DNA from: CAWAPS01 sp963783945
GTDB taxonomy: Bacteria > Actinomycetota > Acidimicrobiia > Acidimicrobiales > Palsa-688
Assembly: GCA_963783945.1 (NCBI GenBank)
Contig: CAWAPS010000032.1
Coordinates: 682,001-746,000, forward strand
DNA: 64,000 nt
Reading direction: 5' to 3'
Shown here: in pieces, positions 44,343 through 52,155 of the stretch
How the letters are laid out: the number at the start of each line of letters is the position of its first letter
How positions within the stretch are numbered: position 1 is the stretch's first letter
Position numbers and translations under genes: made by a program
Notes under the pieces: model-generated
Told to the model about the DNA's origin: nothing
The model's database searches: none
Seen by the model: only the letters and a program-made list of their open reading frames with translations

Positions 44343-45058
44343 AGAGAGCCTGCATCGCCGGCGGACGGCCCTAGCACCAGGAGGGTGGCGACCGCGCTCA
44401 TCATGTAGACGAACACGGACTCGAAGTCGGTGGTGGCCCCGACGAAGTGGCCGAACAACTCGAGGCTGACCGTGCCAATCAGCTGGCTCCAGGCCATCAG
44501 AGCCCCCGCCACCACTTCCGGCGGACGTCCCGGCAATAGAGAAGACTCGACCGGGCCGACCACGGCAGCGAACCCCGCCGGAGCCCGCGGCAGCCACGAC
44601 GGCGCGGGCCGGCCCGCCGGATTGGCATCGCCCACGATGGCGCTCAGGACCTCGATCACCTCGACGGCGGCGGCGACGGTATCCGCCGGGGCCCGGTATC
44701 CGGGAACGGGCGATCCGTATAGCAGGGCCCATTCGTGAGGGTGGGCGTGAGCCCAGGCCCGCACGCCCTCGGCCACCGCCATCCAGCGCCGCCCCGGTTC
44801 CTCGCCGGCGGCCTGGTCCGCCGCACTGGCAGCCGCCCCCACCCCGTGGTAGCTGTCCACGATGAGGGCGGTAAGGAGGGCGTCCCGGCTGGCAAAGTAG
44901 CGGTACAGGGCGGATGGGACCATATCGAGGCGCCGGGCGATAGCCCGCAAGGACAAGCCGGGAGCGCCCTCGTCCGCCAGTTCGTCCCGGGCCGCCTCGA
45001 TAATCTCACGGGTGATCTCAGCCCGGATTCGGGCCCGGGCGCCCTGGGGAGCAGACAT
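44327..45058 (-). CDS. TetR-family transcriptional regulator
   Basis: 243 residues from ATG 45058. N-terminal helix-turn-helix IIEAARDELADEGAPGLSLRAIARRLDMVPSALYRYFASRDALLTALIVD (~19-68), followed by a C-terminal helical ligand domain of the type often called TetR_C_33/WHG-like (HPHEWALLYGSPVPGYRAP). It diverges from a Ddn-type nitroreductase gene, with palindromes in the shared promoter, so it probably represses that gene and itself. The ligand is unknown. Confidence 0.9.
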   Translation of the reverse strand: MSAPQGARARIRAEITREIIEAARDELADEGAPGLSLRAIARRLDMVPSALYRYFASRDALLTALIVDSYHGVGAAASAADQAAGEEPGRRWMAVAEGVRAWAHAHPHEWALLYGSPVPGYRAPADTVAAAVEVIEVLSAIVGDANPAGRPAPSWLPRAPAGFAAVVGPVESSLLPGRPPEVVAGALMAWSQLIGTVSLELFGHFVGATTDFESVFVYMMSAVATLLVLGPSAGDAGSLRFSR

Positions 45059-45095
45059 AGCGTAAACAGTAGTCCAAAAAACTGAACGCCGTCCC

Positions 45096-45146
45096 TTGAC
45101 AAGAACACTGTTCTCGATAATGATCGGTGATCAGCATGTAGATCAC
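45096..45146 (+). promoter_or_regulatory. Promoter and operator candidates between tetR and the Ddn-type gene
   Basis: TTGACA at 45096 looks like a -35 box, with GATAAT (45116) or AATGAT (45119) as -10 candidates; the 17-base spacing favours the latter. Directly after the -35 box is AGAACACTGTTCT (45102-45114), a 5+5 dyad. A second dyad, GTGATC...GATCAC, lies at 45127-45146. These are plausible TetR operators overlapping the promoter of the gene at 45174. Confidence 0.5.
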
Positions 45147-45173
45147 ATGCGAGCGTTTTGCAGGAGGTGCCAA

Positions 45174-45620
45174 ATGTCGGACCACTACAAGGCTCCGGGC
45201 CGGTCGACCAGGCTGTTCAACGGGATGGTGGCGGGCTTCACCCGCCTGGGCGTGAGCGTGTGGGGGTCACGGATCCTCGAGGTCAAGGGCCGCAAGTCCG
45301 GGCTGCCCAGGCGGACGCCGGTCAACCTCCTCGTCTATGAAGGCAACGAGTACCTGGTGTCGCCCCGCGGTCAGACCGAATGGGTGCGCAACGTGCGGGC
45401 CGACGGAGGGAGATTGGTGCTGCTGCTCGGCCGGCGCAAGGAGCCGGTCCAGGCCGAGGAGCTGGCGGATGGCGACAAGGTCGACGTACTGCGGGCCTAC
45501 CTGCGCCGGTGGAAGGTCGAGGTCGGTGTCTTCTTCGAAGGAGTGGGACCGGACTCTTCCGACCAGGACCTGGCCGCCATCGCCGACCGCCACCCGGTTT
45601 TCCGCTTGTCGCCGGCATAG
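45174..45620 (+). CDS. Deazaflavin (F420)-dependent nitroreductase family protein
   Basis: 148 residues from ATG 45174, with a strong GGAGGTG ribosome-binding site. The Ddn/DUF385 pattern is clear: RILEVKGRKSGLPRRTPVNLLVYEGNEYLVSPRGQTEWVRNVRADGGRLVLLLGRRKEPVQAEEL. Relatives bind coenzyme F420 and reduce quinones or nitro compounds near the membrane. Divergent from the TetR gene, which is its likely repressor; induction by a toxic compound is a reasonable guess. Confidence 0.9.
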   Translation: MSDHYKAPGRSTRLFNGMVAGFTRLGVSVWGSRILEVKGRKSGLPRRTPVNLLVYEGNEYLVSPRGQTEWVRNVRADGGRLVLLLGRRKEPVQAEELADGDKVDVLRAYLRRWKVEVGVFFEGVGPDSSDQDLAAIADRHPVFRLSPA

Positions 45621-45651
45621 CCTCCGATGCCGGGCCGGCCACGGAACGGTG

Positions 45652-46751
45652 TCAGATGCGCAGCGAGTAGCCGCGAGGTCCCATCTCCGCGATGGCGTCA
45701 CCATGGGCTCCGAGGCGGCGGCGGAGGCGGGCGATCATCAGCTCCACCAGATGGGGGTCGTGGGCCTGGCCGTCCCACACGGCCCTTAGAAGGTCCTCCG
45801 TGCTTACCGGGGAGTTGGGCAGACGAGCCAGGGCGGCCAGGAGACGGGCCTCGGCCGGGGTCAGCGACACCTCGGTACCGGCGATAGTGGCTGCCGATCC
45901 GGAGACCACCAGCTCCATGCCGCCGGCCGGACCTCGTATCACCAGGCTGGACAGCCTCTCGGCAACCGCGGCCACGAGCCGTTCGAGGTCCGGTTGTCGG
46001 GGAATCACGAGGACGCCTCGGTCCACCCCTTCCGCGACCGCGGCGTCCGCACACACCGGGCCCACGCATCCCGTGACCACACTGCCCTGGGCCAGGGTGT
46101 GGCGGAGGGGACCATCGATCCCCTCGTCGGCTGCGATCTGAAACCAGTTCCTCGAGCGCGGGCCGGGAGGTGAACGTGACGGCATGAACCCTTCCCGCCA
46201 GGACGGCTTCGGCCAGCCGGAGGGCGGGCCGGCGGTCCACCGGCAGCCCCCACCGGTAGACCGAGACCATGGTGACCTCGGCCCCCGCCCGCCCTAGCCG
46301 GTCGGTGGCGTCGGGAGCGGCCCCGCTCCCGTCGACCTGGAGCGCCACCCGCGCCCCAGAGGGGTAGAGGGCAAGGAGGGCGTCGAGGGTGTCCCTGACC
46401 GTGTCGCCCCCTCCGTCGACGCGGAAGCCCTCCGTGCGCACTTCACCGGCCGCTTTCAGGCCCCGCCGCGTAGATCCGCGACCGGCCGATGGCCCGGCGC
46501 AACGGCTCGTCGAGGCCCCAGAGGCCGGCCAGCTCGAGCCAGTGACGAAAGCCCCAGGCCGTGGTCACCACGAGGGCGTCGGGCGGGGCGCCCACGAGGG
46601 CCCGGGTGACTTCGCAGGGACCCTCACCGGGCGCGGAATCCAAGCTGAGCGAACTCCCGTGGGCGATCGCCGCACCGCGTTGCTCGAATAGAGCCGCCTG
46701 GTCGGCCCAGCGTCGGTCCGCCGTGATGCCCACCGTGAAGCCTCTGAGCAC
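45652..46751 (-). pseudogene. HemD-like protein fused to a winged-helix (OmpR-type) domain, broken by two frameshifts
   Basis: Three frames in order spell one protein. From about GTG 46751: GFTVGITADRRWADQAALFEQRGAAI and VVTTAWGFRHWLELAGLWGL (uroporphyrinogen-III synthase first lobe). A break near 46447 leads to VRTEGFRVDGGG ... VYRWGLPVDRRPALRLAEAVLAGRVHAVTFTSRPALEEL. A second break near 46150 leads to FQIAADEGIDGPLRH ... and a C-terminal DNA-binding domain (VSLTPAEARLLAALARL ... LVELMIARLRRRL ... GPRGYSLRI). In both places removal of one base restores a normal family sequence. Intact actinobacterial relatives are HemD-like putative regulators. A second, intact HemD exists in the CobA-HemD fusion next door. 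Confidence 0.85.
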
Positions 46752-46824
46752 CCTCTGGACTGTGCTCGGGCCGTGGGTCCGCAGCGTTACCCGATTGTGA
46801 ACGCTGTGGTTTTCCCGGGCCTGA

Positions 46825-48285
46825 CTAGAGCACGGACTGGAGGGCCTCGACCACGCCTTCGATACCCGGCCGGTCGGCCACGGCATTCACCTTGAGCCCG
46901 GCCGCGGCCGCCGACGCCGCGGTTACCGGCCCGATGCACACCACAACCGGGGGCACAGAGGCCGCTCCGAACATCTCGATGAATCCGGTCACGGTGGACG
47001 AGGAGGTGAAGGTGATGGCGTCAGCGCCGCGGATCGCTGTCCTTTCCCCCTCAGTGACGACGGCGGGGACGGTCCGGTAGGCCTCGACCAGATCGACTGA
47101 CCACCCGGCTGCTGACAGCCCGTCCACCAGTACCGGCCGGCCCTCGGCCGCCCACGGGAACAGAACTTCGGCTCCCGGGTCGGCCGGCGCCGGCATGACC
47201 TCAACCAGGCCGGCGGCCTCCTGCCGGCCGGCGGGGGCCACCAGGTCGGGCACCAGGCGGTAGCGGGACAGGGCTTCGGCCGTGGCATCCCCGACCGCGG
47301 CGATCTTCACCCCGGCCAGGAGTCGAGCATCCGGTATTCGCCCGAGCAAGGCGTCGGCGGCGTTGACCGAGGTGAACACGACCCACTCGTACCCGCCCGC
47401 GGCCACGCCGGCCGCTCCCCGGTCCAGGCCGGCGCCGCCGTCAGAGGGCTCTTCGATCCGTATGGTCGGAACCTCGACCGGCCGGGCTCCGAGCTCCCGC
47501 AATCTCTGCGACAACGACGAGGCCTGAGTCCGCGACCTGGTAACCACGATCCGTTTGCCGAACAACGGGCGTCTCTCGTACCACGGAAGATCGAGGCCGG
47601 CGACCGCCCCTACCACCAGGGTTACGGGGGGCTCGAGAGGAGTCGAGCCGAGCCGGTCCAGAGGAACCCGGATGGCGGCCTGTTCCGGCCTGGTTCCCCA
47701 GCGGACGGCCACGACCGGGGTGTCCGGGGCCAGCCCGGCGGCCATCAGGCGGTCGGCGATCTCGGCCCGGTGGGCCACCCCCATCAGGACCACTATGGTG
47801 CCCCCGACCCGGGCCAGGGCATCCCAGTTGGTTTCCTGGTCAATGGCGTGCCGGCTGTGGCCCGTCACCACGGTGAACGACGTGGCCAGGCCCCGGTGGG
47901 TGACCGGTACGCCGGCATAGGCCGGCACCGCGATGGCCGAAGTGATCCCGGGGACGACTTCGAAAGGCACCCCCGCGGCCTGCAGAGCCAGGGCCTCCTC
48001 GCCGCCCCGGCCGAAGACAAACGGATCCCCGCCCTTCAGCCTCACCACCCGCAGGCCGGCTCGCCCGTTGGAGACGAGCAGGTCGTTGATCTCGTCCTGG
48101 TGGACGGGACCGCCGGGCGCCTTTCCGACGTCAAGGCGTCGGGCCCGGGCGGGAGCCAGGTCGAGCAGGCTGGAATCGGACAGACGGTCGTGGACCACCA
48201 GGTCGGCCCCGGCCAGCAGCTCTGCTCCGCGCACGGTGAGCAGCCCCGGGTCGCCAGGGCCGGCGCCGACCAGATAGACCGTCAC
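46825..48285 (-). CDS. Uroporphyrinogen-III C-methyltransferase / uroporphyrinogen-III synthase fusion
   Basis: 486 residues from GTG 48285, 10 bases after the hemC stop. The N-terminal half is a SUMT methyltransferase: VYLVGAGPGDPGLLTVRGAELLAGADLVVHDRL, RLKGGDPFVFGRGGEEALAL and VPAYAGVPVTHRG. From ~residue 255 a HemD domain follows (GKRIVVTRSRTQASSLSQRLRELGARPVEVPTIRIEEP ... FTSSSTVTGF). It cyclises hydroxymethylbilane to uroporphyrinogen III and methylates it to precorrin-2, the branch to sirohaem or cobalamin. This CobA-HemD fusion is common in Actinobacteria. Confidence 0.94.
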   Translation of the reverse strand: MTVYLVGAGPGDPGLLTVRGAELLAGADLVVHDRLSDSSLLDLAPARARRLDVGKAPGGPVHQDEINDLLVSNGRAGLRVVRLKGGDPFVFGRGGEEALALQAAGVPFEVVPGITSAIAVPAYAGVPVTHRGLATSFTVVTGHSRHAIDQETNWDALARVGGTIVVLMGVAHRAEIADRLMAAGLAPDTPVVAVRWGTRPEQAAIRVPLDRLGSTPLEPPVTLVVGAVAGLDLPWYERRPLFGKRIVVTRSRTQASSLSQRLRELGARPVEVPTIRIEEPSDGGAGLDRGAAGVAAGGYEWVVFTSVNAADALLGRIPDARLLAGVKIAAVGDATAEALSRYRLVPDLVAPAGRQEAAGLVEVMPAPADPGAEVLFPWAAEGRPVLVDGLSAAGWSVDLVEAYRTVPAVVTEGERTAIRGADAITFTSSSTVTGFIEMFGAASVPPVVVCIGPVTAASAAAAGLKVNAVADRPGIEGVVEALQSVL

Positions 48286-48295
48286 GGCTTCATCG

Positions 48296-49294
48296 TCACT
48301 GGTCCGTGGCCGCGGCCGGGCTGGCGCCAGCCGGGTCAAGTGGCGATTCGCCCGGATTCATCAGCTCGGCGCCGCCCGACGTGAGAAGGTCGTCGGCGAC
48401 CGCCGCCCCGGCCGCCCGGCCGGCCGTCAGCGAACCCTCGACGAGGCGCGACGAGCGCAGGACGACCCGGCCGTCGGGAGACGCCAGCAACCCCTCGATA
48501 GCAAGGATGGGCCGAGCGCCCCCCGGACACGTATCCTGAGCGTCCCCCGGGCCCAACTGCACCGCCTGGGCGTAGGCCCCGACCGGCAGCGTGCATCCTC
48601 CGCCCAACCGGGCGAGAAAGGCCCGTTCCGCCTCCACGGCCAGGCGGGCCTCTGGATCGTCGATAGCAGTCAGTGCGGCCAGCGTCTGGTCGTCGTCGGA
48701 CCGGCATTCGACCCCGATCGCCCCCTGCCCGACCTGGGGCAGCATGACCGACACGTCGAGGACCTCGTCGGCCCGGGCCGACCAACCGAGCCTCTGTAGG
48801 GCCGCCGCCGCTACGACGATGGCGCCGCCGGCGGGGACCCGGTTGAGCCGGGTCGCCATGTTGCCTCTCAGACCGACGAACGTCAGGTCTGGCCGCAGCC
48901 AGGCCAGCTGGGCCCGTCGCCTGGCCGATCCCGTGGCCACCAGGGCCCCGGGCGGAAGGCGGGCCAGGGTCGAGCCAACGAGGGCGTCCCGGGGATCGGC
49001 CCGGGTGGGAATGGCCCCGAGGGTGAGGCCGGGCCCGCTCACCGAAGGCAGATCCTTGGCCGAGTGCACGGCTATGTCGGCCCGACGGGCGAGGACCGCG
49101 GCCTGTACCTCCTTGACGAACATCCCCTGACCACCCAGGTCGGAGATGGGGATGTCCTGCCTGCTATCGCCGGTCGTTTCGACGACGATCAGCTCGACCT
49201 CGAGCTCAGCGTGGGCCAGTCGCAGCAGCCGGGCCACCTCCTCGGCCTGCCATCGAGCGAGGGCGCTGCCGCGGGTGGCGAGCCGGAGCGCCAA
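48296..49294 (-). CDS. hemC: Hydroxymethylbilane synthase (porphobilinogen deaminase)
   Basis: 332 residues; the start is TTG 49294 directly after the hemA stop (TAGTTG), as conserved residues LRLATRGSALARWQAEEV begin at once. It contains FVKEVQAAVLARRADIAVHSAKDLPS with catalytic Asp, SARRRAQLAWLRPDLTFVGLRGNMATRLNR, and the cofactor cysteine in RLGGGCTLPVGAYA. It polymerises four porphobilinogens. It lies between hemA and the CobA-HemD fusion in one transcription unit. Confidence 0.95.
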   Translation of the reverse strand: MALRLATRGSALARWQAEEVARLLRLAHAELEVELIVVETTGDSRQDIPISDLGGQGMFVKEVQAAVLARRADIAVHSAKDLPSVSGPGLTLGAIPTRADPRDALVGSTLARLPPGALVATGSARRRAQLAWLRPDLTFVGLRGNMATRLNRVPAGGAIVVAAAALQRLGWSARADEVLDVSVMLPQVGQGAIGVECRSDDDQTLAALTAIDDPEARLAVEAERAFLARLGGGCTLPVGAYAQAVQLGPGDAQDTCPGGARPILAIEGLLASPDGRVVLRSSRLVEGSLTAGRAAGAAVADDLLTSGGAELMNPGESPLDPAGASPAAATDQ

Positions 49295-50557
49295 CTACAA
49301 ATCGAACAGCTGCCGCATGGCCTGGGCCAGCTGCTCACCGGAAGGGGTGCCGACCCCGGCCTTCAAGTTGACCGTCGGATCGTGGAGGAGCTTGCCGACG
49401 ATGCCCCGGGTGAGGGCCTCCACCGCCCGGATCTGCGCCTCGTCCAGACCGGCCAGCCGGCCCCGGAAGCGACCCATCTCCGAAACCCGGATCTCCTCCG
49501 CCCGCTCGTGGAGGGCGGCGACGAGAGGCGCCACATGGCGTTCGGTCGAACGGCCCATGTATCGCGCCACCTCTTCGGCGACGATCCTCTCCGCCCGGGG
49601 AACTTCCTGACGGCGACCCTCCATGGCCGAGGTGGCGAAGGCCGAGAGGTCGTCCATGTCGAGCAGGGTGACCAAGGGCAGCTCTCCAACCCCCGGGTCG
49701 ACGTCCCGCGGCACGGCAATATCGATGATCAGCAATGGTCGACCCTGGCGGGCCTCCATGATCGGCTGCAGATCGGCTGATTCGAGCAGGATTCCCGGCG
49801 ATCCGGTAGAGGCGAGCAGGACGTCCGCCTGCAACAGGGCCTGGGGCAGGGACGCCCAGTCGATCGCCCTCCCTCCGCAGCGGGCCGCCAGTTCGGTGGC
49901 CTTGGTCCAGGTGCGGTTGGCAACGAGCAGCGGGCCGGCCTCGAGACCGCCGGCGAGAGCCTGGGCCATGGCTTCGCCCATCTCGCCCGCGCCCATCACC
50001 AGGGTGGTGACCCCGCTCAAGGAGCCGAGCTCGGCCCGGGCCAGCGCCACCGCCGTCTGGGACAGGGAGGTCGTGCCGCGGGAGATGGCGGTCTCGGAAC
50101 GGACCCGCTTCCCTGCTTCCAGGGCGTGGCGGAACAGGATCGAAAGCACGGGCCCGGCTACCGACTCGGTCCGGGCGGCAGCCCAGGCTTCCCCCACCTG
50201 CCTGAGGATCTCGCTCTCGCCGAGGACCGCCGAGTCCACGCCCGACGCCACCTTGAACAGGTGGCCGACCGCCATCTCGTCGTAGTACTCGTACAAGTAC
50301 CCGGCGAACGCCTCCGGCGGAGTGCCGCTCCAGGTCGCCATGAAGTTGCGGATGTCGCTCACCGCGCCGTGGTACCGGCTGGCCACCGCGTACACCTCGG
50401 TCCGCAGGCAGGTCGAAACGACCACCACCTCGCTCAGGTGGTCGTACCCCGCCAGCTCGTGCAGGGCCTTCGGCAGGCGCGCCGCAGAAACGGTCATCGG
50501 CTCGAGGACCGGCAACGAGACGGTGCGGTGGTTGAGACCTACTACGACGACAGACAC
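49295..50557 (-). CDS. hemA: Glutamyl-tRNA reductase
   Basis: 420 residues from GTG 50557, overlapping the preceding gene by 16 bases. N-terminal catalytic domain with GLNHRTVSLPVLEPM and the nucleophile cysteine in EVVVVSTCLRTEVYAVA (usual form STCNRTE; Leu replaces Asn), GESEILRQVGEAW, the NADPH-binding region LVMGAGEMGEAMAQAL, and a C-terminal dimerisation helix. It reduces glutamyl-tRNA to glutamate-1-semialdehyde, the first committed step of the C5 pathway. Confidence 0.95.
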   Translation of the reverse strand: MSVVVVGLNHRTVSLPVLEPMTVSAARLPKALHELAGYDHLSEVVVVSTCLRTEVYAVASRYHGAVSDIRNFMATWSGTPPEAFAGYLYEYYDEMAVGHLFKVASGVDSAVLGESEILRQVGEAWAAARTESVAGPVLSILFRHALEAGKRVRSETAISRGTTSLSQTAVALARAELGSLSGVTTLVMGAGEMGEAMAQALAGGLEAGPLLVANRTWTKATELAARCGGRAIDWASLPQALLQADVLLASTGSPGILLESADLQPIMEARQGRPLLIIDIAVPRDVDPGVGELPLVTLLDMDDLSAFATSAMEGRRQEVPRAERIVAEEVARYMGRSTERHVAPLVAALHERAEEIRVSEMGRFRGRLAGLDEAQIRAVEALTRGIVGKLLHDPTVNLKAGVGTPSGEQLAQAMRQLFDL

Positions 50558-51150
50558 GCCTGCAGGCGCTCCCTTGCTTGGGCCGTGCGGCCCGTACGGA
50601 TCAGATCGAGCATGTCGGAATCCAGCGCTCGGCGCCAGTCGACAGCCTCCGTCGAGCGGCCGGCGGCCTTCAACTCGTCCCTAGCCTCGGACAGAAGCTC
50701 GGCCAGGAGGGCGATCTCGGGCCCCAGCTTCTCGGCGATCTGCTCCTTGATCCAGCCGGCGAGGGCGGGGCTGTAGCCCGAGGTCGAGACGGCGACGCTC
50801 ACCGGCCCCTGCCTGACCACGGCCGGAAGGGTGAAAGAGCAGGCGTCGGGATCATCGGCCGCATTCACCCACACTCGAGCGCGGCGGCCGTCGGCATAGA
50901 CCTGCCGGTTGGTCTCCGGATCGCCGGTTGCAGATATGACCAGCCAGGCGTTGTCGACGTCGTCTGGCTGGTAGGGGCGCTCGATCACCTCGACCCCCAG
51001 AGCCCGTACGTCCTCGCACACGTCCGGCGCAATCACAACCACGTCGGCCCCCGCCGCCATCAACCCGGCGGCCTTGCGGGCCGCGACCGACCCACCGCCA
51101 ACGACGACGCAGCGCTTGCCGGAAACGACGAGACTCACGGGGTACAGCAT
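50542..51150 (-). CDS. Precorrin-2 dehydrogenase / sirohydrochlorin ferrochelatase-like (CysG N-terminal type)
   Basis: 202 residues from ATG 51150, beginning MLYPVSLVVSGKRCVVVGGGSVAARKAAGLMAAGADVVVIAP, the NAD-binding fold of the Met8/CysG-N family, followed by VNAADDPDACSFTLPAVVRQGPVSVAVSTSGYSPALAGWIKEQIAEKLGPEIALLAELL. It oxidises precorrin-2 and may insert iron to make sirohaem for sulfite or nitrite reductases. It works on the product of the CobA-HemD fusion in the same operon and sits between rex and hemA. Confidence 0.93.
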   Translation of the reverse strand: MLYPVSLVVSGKRCVVVGGGSVAARKAAGLMAAGADVVVIAPDVCEDVRALGVEVIERPYQPDDVDNAWLVISATGDPETNRQVYADGRRARVWVNAADDPDACSFTLPAVVRQGPVSVAVSTSGYSPALAGWIKEQIAEKLGPEIALLAELLSEARDELKAAGRSTEAVDWRRALDSDMLDLIRTGRTAQARERLQACLSS

Positions 51151-51170
51151 CTCTGGACTGGGCAACTCCT

Positions 51171-51827
51171 TCAGCCTCCGGCCACGGCGACCGTGGCTCC
51201 TACTTGCTGTTGGTAGAAACTGAGAATCTGCAGTTCTATTCCGAGGTCGACCTGGCGCAGGGCGACATTCGCCGGCACGCTCACCGTCGTGGGGGCGAAG
51301 TTGAGAATGGAACCGACACCCGCCGCGACCAGGACGTTGGCCACGCCTTGGGCGGCGGTCGCAGGGGTGGTGATGATGGCGATCTCCACGTCCTTTTCCC
51401 GGATGACCTCCGCCATGGTGGACACCGGGGAGACGACGGCTGTCCCCAGGCGGGTGCCCACCTTGGCCGCATCCGAATCGAATGCCGCGACCACCGTGAA
51501 GCCGCGGGCGGGAAAGCCGCCGTAGCTCGCCAGAGCGTGACCCAGGTTGCCGGCGCCCACAATGGCCACCCGGCGGTCGTCGTCGAGGCCCAGCTGGCGG
51601 TTGATCTGGCGTACCAGGTAGACGACGTCGTAGCCCACCCCACGCGTCCCGTAGGAACCCAGGTAGGACAGGTCCTTCCGGATCTGGGCGGCGTTGAGGC
51701 CGGCCCGGGCGGCCAGGACTTCCGATGAGATGGTCGTGGTGCGTTCGGCCGCCGCTTCGCCGAGCACGCGCAGGTACAGGGGCAGTCGGGCAACCGTCGC
51801 TTCGGGGATGCGGCGGGCTGACGCCAT
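51171..51827 (-). CDS. rex: Redox-sensing transcriptional repressor Rex
   Basis: 218 residues from ATG 51827. A winged helix (RIPEATVARLPLYLRVLGEAAAERTTTISSEVLAARAGLNAAQIRKDLSYLGSYGTRGVGYDV) is followed by a Rossmann domain VAIVGAGNLGHALASYGGFPARGFTVVAAFDSD and a domain-swapped C-terminal helix (ELQILSFYQQQVG). Rex senses the NADH/NAD+ ratio and represses respiratory genes. In this family it often heads the hemA-hemC-hemD operon, as here. A TACGAT box 5 bases before the ATG suggests a leaderless or very short 5' end. Confidence 0.95.
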   Translation of the reverse strand: MASARRIPEATVARLPLYLRVLGEAAAERTTTISSEVLAARAGLNAAQIRKDLSYLGSYGTRGVGYDVVYLVRQINRQLGLDDDRRVAIVGAGNLGHALASYGGFPARGFTVVAAFDSDAAKVGTRLGTAVVSPVSTMAEVIREKDVEIAIITTPATAAQGVANVLVAAGVGSILNFAPTTVSVPANVALRQVDLGIELQILSFYQQQVGATVAVAGG

Positions 51828-52155
51828 ACCAGAATCGTATCGGCAGGGCGTCGTTCCGTCCCGTCCGCAATGGTGGGGGTGTCACGTGTCGGGCGGTTAG
51901 GGGGTGGGGCGGGGGCGGCGGCGGGAAGCGGCGGGGGCGGGTGCGGCGCCGGGAAGCGGCGGGGGCGGGGGCGGGCGCGGCTCCGGGAAGCGGCCGGGGG
52001 GGCGGGCGCGGCAGGCGGGGAGGAGCCGGGGGCGGCAGGCGGGGTGGGAGGGCCGATGAGCCTGCTGCCGACCATCCCCCGCCTGCCGCCAACGGGCCGA
52101 CCATCGCCTGCCCGCCGCCAGCGCCGATCAGCTCTGCCCGCCGCCAGCGGGTCGA
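51828..52155. other. G-rich intergenic stretch upstream of rex
   Basis: About 330 bases with no credible gene between the SAM hydrolase stop and the rex start. From about 51895 to 52060 the plus strand is dominated by runs of G and short repeats such as GGGAAGCGGCGGGGGCGGG in three variants, able to form G-quadruplexes on that strand. The rex promoter should be near 51830-51870. Confidence 0.6.

Noticed and set aside
45102..45114. LexA/SOS box
   Set aside because: Actinobacterial SOS boxes have a GAAC-N4-GTTC core; here the spacing is three bases, and a TetR gene is adjacent.
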